Source of the DNA: Lachnospiraceae bacterium
Lineage (GTDB): Bacteria > Bacillota_A > Clostridia > Lachnospirales > Lachnospiraceae
Direction: 5' to 3'
NCBI GenBank assembly: GCA_009774465.1
Contig: VSNT01000032.1
Location: forward strand, 1 to 30,285
Length of the DNA: 30,285 nucleotides
The stretch's first letter is position 1. Each line of letters begins with the position of its first letter. Of the stretch, positions 24,040-30,285 are shown piece by piece. The notes below the pieces were generated by a model. That model saw only the letters and a list, made by a program, of their open reading frames with translations, was not told the origin of the DNA and searched no databases. A program made the translations under genes and the position numbers.

Positions 24040-25909
24040 GAAAACGAAGCAAACTGCATATTTTGTGAATGTATCCGGGATGCGGGCTATTGCAGCGGCG
24101 CTCCTTGCTCTGGGCGGCACCTGGGCATTTCCTTATCTGCTTTCTGTCAGTGGGGATTTTTTGGAGTATACCAACAGCATTTTATCGGTTTTTTTGTTTC
24201 TGGGGCTTTTTGTTTTTGTGGAGAAAGCTTTGGCAGTAAACTATGCAGAAAAAGAACGCAGCTGGTTTTATCCCGGACTGGCAGGAGGATTATTTTCCCT
24301 TTGTATGGTTTTTGGCTCCCGGCTTGATTTGAAGGAAAGCGTTCCCTTTAAAGAGGGGAAAATGTGGCTTGGCATACTCATATGGGCTGTTCTTTTTACC
24401 ATAATCATACGGTATTTTTGGGAGATAATGGCCTGCAGAAAACAGGTCTACAGAATACAGGCCTGCGTTTCGGAAGCAGGCAGCGGTATTAAGAAGAAGG
24501 AAGATTTGGAAAATACTTTCGGCCAAAGGATAGACCTGCGCAGCCTGGGAATCAGGGCAGCAGTGATTTTTCTATGCTTCTTTCCGGTTTTTCTGGCAGT
24601 TTACCCGGGATTTTTTGTATATGACGCGCAGGAAGAATACCTGCAGGTGGTGACCAGAAATTTTACTACCCACCATCCCCTTATCCATGTACTTTTGCTG
24701 GGGGGACTTATTCAACTGGTTTATAAGGTAAGCGGCAGTGTCAATTTGGGGATTGCCTGTTATACCATATTGCAAATGACAGTGATGTCAGTAATTTTTG
24801 CCTGGTGTGTGGAAAAATTAAAACAGCGGGGGATGAGAAAGTCAGGAAGAGTTTTACTTACTTTATACTTTGGATTATGCCCTGTTCTGGTTATGTTTTC
24901 CCTGTGTTCCGCCAAGGATGGACTGTTTACGGGAATGCTCCTTATTATGGTGGTTTTGCTGCAGGAGCTTTGTAAGGAGCCGGAAGCATTTTTTAAAAAC
25001 CGGAGAAAGATGACACTTATGTCAGTATCAACTCTTGGAATGATGCTGCTTCGCCATAATGGGTTTTACGCATTTTTTGTGTTTACATTGCTTCTGATTA
25101 TTTACCTGAGAAAAGAGATAAAAAAAGCATTGATTTATCCTGTGGGCATTATTTTCATCTATTTGCTGTGTAATGCTGCCCTGACGGGCCTTTTTCACGC
25201 GGACCATTCGGAAAGTCAGGAAATGCTTACAGTGCCTATTTCCCAGATGGCCAGGGTATATGCAGATGAAAAGGATACCCTTCCGATGGAGGAGAAGGAA
25301 ATTCTGCACCGGTATCTTTCCGAAGAAGCCCTTGCCCATTATACGCCCAAGGTGTCGGACGGGGTGAAAATTCATTTTAACAATGAGGCCTTTGCAGCAG
25401 ATAAGGGAAGTTTTTTTAAATTGTGGGCAAAATGGGGGGCCAGTCATCCTTTTACCTATCTAAATGCATGGTTTATGACTTCTTACGGGTTCTGGTATCC
25501 GGATACGGTCATTGATGTTTATCGGGGAAATACGGTATTTACTTTTACTTATGGGGACAGCTCTTATTTTGGCTATGAAGTGGAGGAGCCGGGAAGCAGG
25601 GAAAGTAAGATGCCCTGGCTGAATGAACTGTACCGGAAAATGTCGTTGGAGATATTTCAGCAGAAGATTCCTGTGGTGTCCATGCTGTTTTCGCCCGGGT
25701 TTTTCTTTTGGGTGATGATGTTTCTCTTAGGGTATTTATGTTATTTAAAAGAGTATAAAAGGGTGCTGCCCTTTGCACTGCCTCTTTTGTGCTGGCTGAC
25801 AGTGATTTTAGGGCCTACCTATCTGGTCAGATATGTGGTATTTTTATGGGTGGCGGTGCCTTTACTTTTGTGGGAAGTGAACTGCTGCAAATTTGATAAT
25901 TGGAAATAA
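24020..25909 (+). CDS. DUF6020-like polytopic membrane protein, probable GT-C enzyme
   Basis: This 629-residue protein has about twelve hydrophobic segments. After a membrane segment near 180-197 comes YPGFFVYDAQEEYLQ (D202) and then THHPLIHVLLLGG (HHP at 218-220). A SAKDGLF loop and an LRHNGFYAF segment follow. This order of motifs (PG-x-x-x-x-D-x-x-x-Q, HP, KD, R-x-NG) recalls the DUF6020 membrane protein family of Firmicutes, recalled and not checked. The acidic first loop and soluble C-terminal insertions fit a GT-C glycosyltransferase using a lipid-linked donor. It overlaps the GtrB-like gene by 20 bases, suggesting the two act as donor synthase and transferase. The start codon has a GGGA close upstream. 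Confidence 0.65.
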   Translation: MKTKSDKKTKQTAYFVNVSGMRAIAAALLALGGTWAFPYLLSVSGDFLEYTNSILSVFLFLGLFVFVEKALAVNYAEKERSWFYPGLAGGLFSLCMVFGSRLDLKESVPFKEGKMWLGILIWAVLFTIIIRYFWEIMACRKQVYRIQACVSEAGSGIKKKEDLENTFGQRIDLRSLGIRAAVIFLCFFPVFLAVYPGFFVYDAQEEYLQVVTRNFTTHHPLIHVLLLGGLIQLVYKVSGSVNLGIACYTILQMTVMSVIFAWCVEKLKQRGMRKSGRVLLTLYFGLCPVLVMFSLCSAKDGLFTGMLLIMVVLLQELCKEPEAFFKNRRKMTLMSVSTLGMMLLRHNGFYAFFVFTLLLIIYLRKEIKKALIYPVGIIFIYLLCNAALTGLFHADHSESQEMLTVPISQMARVYADEKDTLPMEEKEILHRYLSEEALAHYTPKVSDGVKIHFNNEAFAADKGSFFKLWAKWGASHPFTYLNAWFMTSYGFWYPDTVIDVYRGNTVFTFTYGDSSYFGYEVEEPGSRESKMPWLNELYRKMSLEIFQQKIPVVSMLFSPGFFFWVMMFLLGYLCYLKEYKRVLPFALPLLCWLTVILGPTYLVRYVVFLWVAVPLLLWEVNCCKFDNWK

Positions 25910-25921
25910 CTGTGATATACT
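25893..25921 (+). promoter_or_regulatory. Internal promoter before the polymerase/ligase-like gene
   Basis: TTGATA at 25893-25898 and TATACT at 25916-25921 are exactly 17 bases apart, and TGA precedes the -10 box, so it is an extended -10 promoter. It overlaps the end of the DUF6020-like gene and would start transcription near 25928. Confidence 0.6.
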
Positions 25922-25922
25922 A

Positions 25923-25951
25923 CCCATGCTAATAGCTAACAGCTATATGGG
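25923..25951 (+). promoter_or_regulatory. Hairpin at the start of the internal transcript
   Basis: CCCAT (25923-25927) pairs with ATGGG (25947-25951), and ATAGCT (25932-25937) pairs with AGCTAT (25941-25946) around an AAC loop, leaving a 4-base bulge on the left. It lies at the predicted transcription start and just before the GAGG ribosome binding site. It could stabilise the 5' end or bind a regulator. No T-run follows, so it is not a terminator. Confidence 0.4.
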
Positions 25952-25967
25952 AAAATGAGGACTGATT

Positions 25968-28532
25968 ATGAAAAAGATAGTATATAAAAGCAAAGCAATA
26001 CAGGCGGTAATTCTTCTTGCGGCAGCGGTTCTTCTGGTGTCTTTGTGGCCCCTTCGCATCTGGAATGAGAGAATTACGGAATCTATTCCTCAAAATACGG
26101 GAGCCATGACAGATGTAGTAAATGACGAATATACCATTCTGCAGAGCTTTGTGGCCCAGTATGACCATATGGACACCATATCTTTGTATCTTGGGGATGG
26201 AACAGAAGGGAAAAGCTTTTTTGTCCGGCTTTTAAATGAAGGTCAGGCAATTATTGCGGAGGAAGAAGTGGAGATTTTGCCGGATCAGCTTCCCGGGTAC
26301 TGTGAAGTGCTGATTGATGTGGATATGGAAGTGGGGAAAATGTACCATTTGATTGTTCAGGGGAATCAGTCGGCAGTATTTTTAGGATGTGAAAACGTTT
26401 CCCTGGCAGATATGCCTTATGCAGGCGCCATGTACTATAACAGCAGTACGGTAGAGGGAAGGAATCTGGTTGCAGAATACAATTACAGCGTGCCTTTAAG
26501 GAAGGGAAAGGTCTTTTTCTTTGGAGGGCTTATTGCGTTAGCAGCTGTTATTTTAATTGGCGGGGTGAGGCTGTATTACCGGAATCGGGAGGATAAGCTG
26601 ACCACTGTGGAGCGGGTTTTTAAGTCGGTGCTGAATCCAATTGTGGCGGCAGGTACCATTGGGGCGCTGATTGCAGTGTGCATGGGAGTTTGCGGAAATT
26701 ATCTGCTGGATAACAGCTTCTTTTTCTTAAGTGTTCTTCTCCTTTCAGCCATATTGTTTTATGGCATCAATCATAACAGAGATGGTCAGGAACCGATTAT
26801 TACTTTGGAATATATAAAGGGGCACCTTCCGGATTTACTCCAGTCTGTATTTATCGCAGGGGCGGTCAGCGGGTGCTGCGAATATATGGCAGGGCTCTAT
26901 GATATTCATCATAAAATGGCAGTGCGTAAGGAAATGCTTTATTTTGCCCTTGCCGTTATTGTCATGTTTAAATGGAAAGAAATTGTTAATCTATATAACC
27001 TGATTTATCTGATTGCAGCAGGGATTGCAGGTTATCTTTACTATCAAAATCAGGTGGAGCTTTTGGCGCAGCAGACCATTAAGGAGGCGGAGATTCCCTG
27101 GAATATACAGGTGATCCGCCATACTGTGCTGATTGGAATTTTGCTGGGGCTGATTTTGATTCGCACAGTAATTGGATTGGCAAAAAGAAAGCTTACCCGG
27201 CCTAAATTTGCCTATGCCGGCCTGATTTTGCTCTTTTTTGGGGCAATTATCATCTTTAGAAATGGAAGATGGTGGACGGTAGCTTTAGCGGTGGGATTTG
27301 GGCTTTTCTACCTTGCTTATGGGATGTGGGAGCATAAGGACAGACTGCTTGTCAATGTCTGCCGGGGAATTATACTGCAATTTATGCTGACTACAGGGTA
27401 TGCGCTGCTTCACCGGCCTTATTTAACTTTCAGAACAGCCAGATATACCCATATTTTCCATACGGTGACGATTACAGCAACTTATTTGACCATTGTGGAA
27501 TGTGCGGCAATTGTCATATTACTTTCCAAGCTTTCAAAAAGTAGAAAATTAAAGGATTTCTGGAAAGAAGCTGTTTTATTTGGCGTGGTATCTTCCTACA
27601 TGCTTTTTACCATGTCAAGAACCGCCTTCTTTTCAGTGGGCGTGACATTGCTTTTTGCAGTGATTGTTATGGCGTCGGGAAAGAAAAAAGAAAAGCTGAA
27701 AAGTATAGGAAGTTCTTTTGGCATTATGGCACTTTCGGTGGCGGCCTGTCTGCCGGTAACATTTACCATGCAGCGTACGATTCCGGTTCTTGTAAGCGAT
27801 CCATACGTTTATGAGATTGAGTCTTATGTGGATGAAGCATTGCGGGGCAGAAAGCTTGATTCAGTGGAATTTATGCGTGTAGGGCGGTTTATCGATGTGT
27901 TTGCAGAGAAAATTTTCAGCATACCGGAAGGAACTTTTGATATTTACGGGGAAATAGCCGAATATGAAAGAACCCATGTAAATGGAATCCCGATATCGGA
28001 ACTTGAAACGATGGGAGAAAATACAGAGACGGAAAGCTTTGATGGAGAAACTTCCGGCAGCGAAAGCTCCGGTGAGGCAGATTTGACAGAGACTGCTTTG
28101 GAAGAGCCTGTTTTTGAGGAAACCAATCCTGTAGAAGAAGATCCGCAAAAAGAGGATTATACAAACGGGCGAATTGACATTTTCCGTTCTTATATGGAAC
28201 AGCTTAATATGACTGGTCACGAGGAGATGGGAGCGATTCTTAAGGATGGGGCGGTTGCAACACATGCCCATAATATTTACCTGCAGGCAGCATATGATCA
28301 TGGAATTCCGACAGGGATTTTGTTTGTGCTGACGGGACTTGGAACTTTTATTGCTTCTTTCTTGTATTACAATAGAAAAAAGGACAAAATAACTTATGCG
28401 GCAATGCCGGTGGTAGTGACAGTGGCAGTGGCAGTGGCAGGAATGGTGGAATGGATTTTCCATTTGAGTAATCCCTGTGGATATGTGTTGATGCTGGTGA
28501 TTACACCGTTACTGTTTGAGGGTGAAAAGTAA
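25968..28532 (+). CDS. O-antigen ligase/polymerase-like membrane protein (Wzy/WaaL type)
   Basis: This 854-residue protein begins with a membrane anchor (about 10-30) and an external domain of about 150 residues, followed by roughly a dozen membrane segments. The Wzy_C/WaaL hallmarks lie in the second half: a MSRTAFFSVG segment, an external loop with an NGRIDIFRSYMEQL helix, and HAHNIYLQAAYDHGIPTG, which matches the conserved H-x-x-N-x-x-L of ligases. Such proteins join or polymerise lipid-linked glycans outside the membrane. An acidic low-complexity insertion (residues about 675-729, rich in Glu, Ser and Thr) sits inside the functional loop. A short 6-base repeat, AGTGGC three times at 28421-28438, encodes VAVAVA near the end. 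The N-terminal extracellular domain is extra compared with classical WaaL. Confidence 0.75.
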   Translation: MKKIVYKSKAIQAVILLAAAVLLVSLWPLRIWNERITESIPQNTGAMTDVVNDEYTILQSFVAQYDHMDTISLYLGDGTEGKSFFVRLLNEGQAIIAEEEVEILPDQLPGYCEVLIDVDMEVGKMYHLIVQGNQSAVFLGCENVSLADMPYAGAMYYNSSTVEGRNLVAEYNYSVPLRKGKVFFFGGLIALAAVILIGGVRLYYRNREDKLTTVERVFKSVLNPIVAAGTIGALIAVCMGVCGNYLLDNSFFFLSVLLLSAILFYGINHNRDGQEPIITLEYIKGHLPDLLQSVFIAGAVSGCCEYMAGLYDIHHKMAVRKEMLYFALAVIVMFKWKEIVNLYNLIYLIAAGIAGYLYYQNQVELLAQQTIKEAEIPWNIQVIRHTVLIGILLGLILIRTVIGLAKRKLTRPKFAYAGLILLFFGAIIIFRNGRWWTVALAVGFGLFYLAYGMWEHKDRLLVNVCRGIILQFMLTTGYALLHRPYLTFRTARYTHIFHTVTITATYLTIVECAAIVILLSKLSKSRKLKDFWKEAVLFGVVSSYMLFTMSRTAFFSVGVTLLFAVIVMASGKKKEKLKSIGSSFGIMALSVAACLPVTFTMQRTIPVLVSDPYVYEIESYVDEALRGRKLDSVEFMRVGRFIDVFAEKIFSIPEGTFDIYGEIAEYERTHVNGIPISELETMGENTETESFDGETSGSESSGEADLTETALEEPVFEETNPVEEDPQKEDYTNGRIDIFRSYMEQLNMTGHEEMGAILKDGAVATHAHNIYLQAAYDHGIPTGILFVLTGLGTFIASFLYYNRKKDKITYAAMPVVVTVAVAVAGMVEWIFHLSNPCGYVLMLVITPLLFEGEK

Positions 28533-28541
28533 AGGTTGGCC

Positions 28542-30285
28542 ATGAGCAGAGAAGAAAAAAGAGAAAAAAAAGTATTTAATGTAAAATTACTATACAGAAG
28601 AACCGCACTGATTATTTATGATATCATCAGTGTAATTGGGGCAAGCTATTTGGCGCTGCTTATGCGCTACAGCTTTGATATGTCGGAAATTCCTCCGCAC
28701 TTTATCGGCCCTATCAACCGGTTTCTGCCTGTGAATATTTTAATCACATTAATTGTGCTTTACATTTTCAGGATGTATCACAGCCTTTGGGCATTTGCAG
28801 GAGAGACGGAGCTGCAGAATCTGGTGATTTCCAGTGTGATTTCTGCGGTCTGCTACAGTGTAGGTATTCAGTTTTTCAGGGTGCCGGGGCAGCAGGCAGT
28901 TCCCAGCAGTTATTATTTTCTTTATGTGTTTATGCTGATCAGCTTTATTTTTGTAAGCAGATTTTCCTACCGGTTTTTCAGGAGCTTAAAGCATAAGCAG
29001 CAAAATAAAAATAACAGCATTTCCGTTATGGTAATCGGAGCGGGAGAAGCTGCCAATATTATTATAAAAGAGATTGTAAACAGCAACTTTTCCACTATGG
29101 TCATTCGCTGTATTATTGATGATGACAAGGGAAAATGGGGAAGATTTATTCAGGGAATCAAGGTAGTGGGCGGCAGGGATAAGATTATTGAATGTGCCGA
29201 TATTTTTGGGATTGATGAAATTATCGTGGCAATGCCCTCTATTACCAGAAGCGAGCTTTCCGAAATTCTGGACATCTGTAAAGAGACAAGCTGTAAGCTT
29301 CGCTCCCTGCCCGGGATGTATCAGTTAGTGAACGGTGAAGTCAGCGTCAGCAAGTTGCGTGATGTGGAAGTGGAGGATTTGCTGGGAAGAGAACCTATTG
29401 AAGTGGATATGGATTCTATCCTTGGTTATGTAAAGGGGAAAAAGGTGCTGGTGACAGGGGGCGGCGGTTCTATTGGAAGCGAGCTGTGCCGTCAGATTGC
29501 AGGCCATAAGCCGGCTCAGCTTATTATACTGGATATTTATGAAAACAGTGTTTATGATGTGCAGCAGGAACTTACAACCAAATTTCCTGAACTTTCCTTA
29601 GTGGTGCTGATTGCTTCGGTTAGAAATACCAACCGGATGAACTGGATTTTTGAAACCTATAAGCCGGATATTGTTTACCACGCGGCGGCTCATAAGCATG
29701 TGCCTTTAATGGAAGCAAGTCCCAATGAAGCAATTAAGAACAATGTATTTGGCACATGGAAAACCGCTTATGCGGCGGCCATGAATGATGTGCAAAGGTT
29801 TGTTATGATTTCTACGGATAAAGCGGTAAATCCAACCAATATTATGGGAGCCAGCAAGCGGATCTGTGAAATGATTATTCAGACCTTTAACAAACATTAT
29901 GATACGGAATTTGTGGCTGTCAGGTTTGGAAATGTGTTAGGCAGCAACGGAAGCGTGATTCCATTATTTAAAAAACAGATTATGGCAGGTGGGCCGGTGA
30001 CGGTAACCCATCCTGATATTATCAGATATTTTATGACCATACCGGAAGCAGTATCTTTGGTACTGCAGGCAGGCGCTTATGCAAAAGGCGGTGAAATATT
30101 TGTTCTGGATATGGGAAAACCGGTAAAGATATTGGATTTGGCTAAAAATCTGATTCGGCTGTCGGGTTATCGTGTAGGTGAAGATATTAAGATTGAGTTT
30201 ACCGGTCTGCGCCCCGGAGAAAAGCTTTATGAGGAGCTTTTGATGGCGGAAGAGGGAATGACGGAGACTGCAAATAAACTGATTC
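28542..30285 (+). CDS. PglF/CapD-type membrane UDP-GlcNAc 4,6-dehydratase, cut by the window edge
   Basis: The frame is open to the last base and covers 581 codons. Residues about 20-135 form four membrane segments, about 155-270 a CoA-binding-like Rossmann domain (VMVIGAGEAANIIIKEI), and from about 300 the SDR dehydratase domain with VTGGGGSIGSE (G306, G309, G312), HAAAHKHVPLME, and STDKAVNPTNIMGASKR at 424-440 bearing the catalytic T-D-K and K439. FGNVLGSNGSVIP and LRPGEKLYEELL complete the family pattern. Large members convert UDP-GlcNAc to the 4-keto-6-deoxy xylo sugar, the entry to bacillosamine or FucNAc-type sugars. That product differs from the one PseC uses, so it is not a simple PseB substitute. 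AAAGG is 6 bases before the ATG. Confidence 0.9.
   Translation, partial: MSREEKREKKVFNVKLLYRRTALIIYDIISVIGASYLALLMRYSFDMSEIPPHFIGPINRFLPVNILITLIVLYIFRMYHSLWAFAGETELQNLVISSVISAVCYSVGIQFFRVPGQQAVPSSYYFLYVFMLISFIFVSRFSYRFFRSLKHKQQNKNNSISVMVIGAGEAANIIIKEIVNSNFSTMVIRCIIDDDKGKWGRFIQGIKVVGGRDKIIECADIFGIDEIIVAMPSITRSELSEILDICKETSCKLRSLPGMYQLVNGEVSVSKLRDVEVEDLLGREPIEVDMDSILGYVKGKKVLVTGGGGSIGSELCRQIAGHKPAQLIILDIYENSVYDVQQELTTKFPELSLVVLIASVRNTNRMNWIFETYKPDIVYHAAAHKHVPLMEASPNEAIKNNVFGTWKTAYAAAMNDVQRFVMISTDKAVNPTNIMGASKRICEMIIQTFNKHYDTEFVAVRFGNVLGSNGSVIPLFKKQIMAGGPVTVTHPDIIRYFMTIPEAVSLVLQAGAYAKGGEIFVLDMGKPVKILDLAKNLIRLSGYRVGEDIKIEFTGLRPGEKLYEELLMAEEGMTETANKLI

Noticed and set aside
28421..28438. Three copies of AGTGGC as a possible phase-variation tract
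   Set aside because: The unit is 6 bases, so copy changes keep the frame, and three copies are too few to suggest high slippage.
27861..28463. 200-codon ORF on the - strand, rich in His, Cys and Ser
   Set aside because: It is antisense to the well-supported polymerase/ligase gene, covering its acidic loop and conserved HAHN segment. Its odd composition mirrors the Glu- and Ser-rich coding strand.
1..30285. CRISPR arrays, tRNA or rRNA genes, and transposase genes
   Set aside because: No regularly spaced repeats, tRNA-like cloverleaf segments, rRNA-like conserved blocks or transposase motifs were noticed while reading the window.

Overview
The window looks like chromosomal DNA from a low-to-moderate GC, spore-forming-lineage Firmicute, most likely a Lachnospiraceae-type Clostridia. 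The grounds are AGGAGG-type ribosome binding sites with ATG, GTG and TTG starts, a Spo0A-type DNA-binding domain protein, a PhoU-tailed Na/Pi symporter and membrane proteins typical of gut Clostridia. No rRNA, tRNA, CRISPR array, insertion sequence or phage gene was seen. The assignment rests on protein style only.

Left part (1-4.3 kb): a housekeeping-like stretch on the + strand. It holds an AraC-family regulator, an Na/Pi cotransporter, an unannotated 34-codon small ORF with a strong ribosome binding site, an alkyladenine DNA glycosylase and a divergent HAM1/RdgB-like nucleotide pyrophosphatase.

Middle part (4.3-13.9 kb): a pseudaminic acid (nonulosonate) locus arranged as two converging units. 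On the + strand, a free-standing Spo0A-type DNA-binding domain overlaps the start of pseC. On the - strand, one operon runs from about 13.8 kb down to 6.0 kb: GT2 glycosyltransferase, an aminotransferase-PseG fusion, pseF, pseI, an ATP-grasp ligase, and a GT-B enzyme carrying the motifs of bacterial sialyltransferases. A 210-bp imperfect hairpin element sits inside this operon between the fusion gene and pseF. PseC, PseG, PseI and PseF are all present. PseB is not in the window, and a GNAT protein in the next operon is the only PseH candidate.

Right part (13.9 kb to the end): a Fic-family gene with its own promoter and terminator separates the locus from a long + strand glycan assembly operon. 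That operon encodes a PglK-like ABC flippase, acyltransferase-3, three large polytopic proteins that look like GT-C glycosyltransferases, an RffA/WecE-type sugar aminotransferase, a GNAT acetyltransferase, a GtrB/ArnC-like polyprenyl-phosphate glycosyltransferase, an O-antigen ligase/polymerase-like protein and a PglF/CapD-type 4,6-dehydratase cut by the window edge. An internal promoter with a hairpin leader precedes the last two genes.

Taken together, the locus probably makes a lipid-linked, pseudaminate-containing surface glycan. Sugar nucleotides are made in the cytosol, the glycan is flipped by the ABC transporter, decorated outside by GT-C enzymes, and polymerised or ligated by the Wzy/WaaL-like protein. 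Whether the acceptor is flagellin, an S-layer, capsule or wall polymer cannot be told from this sequence.
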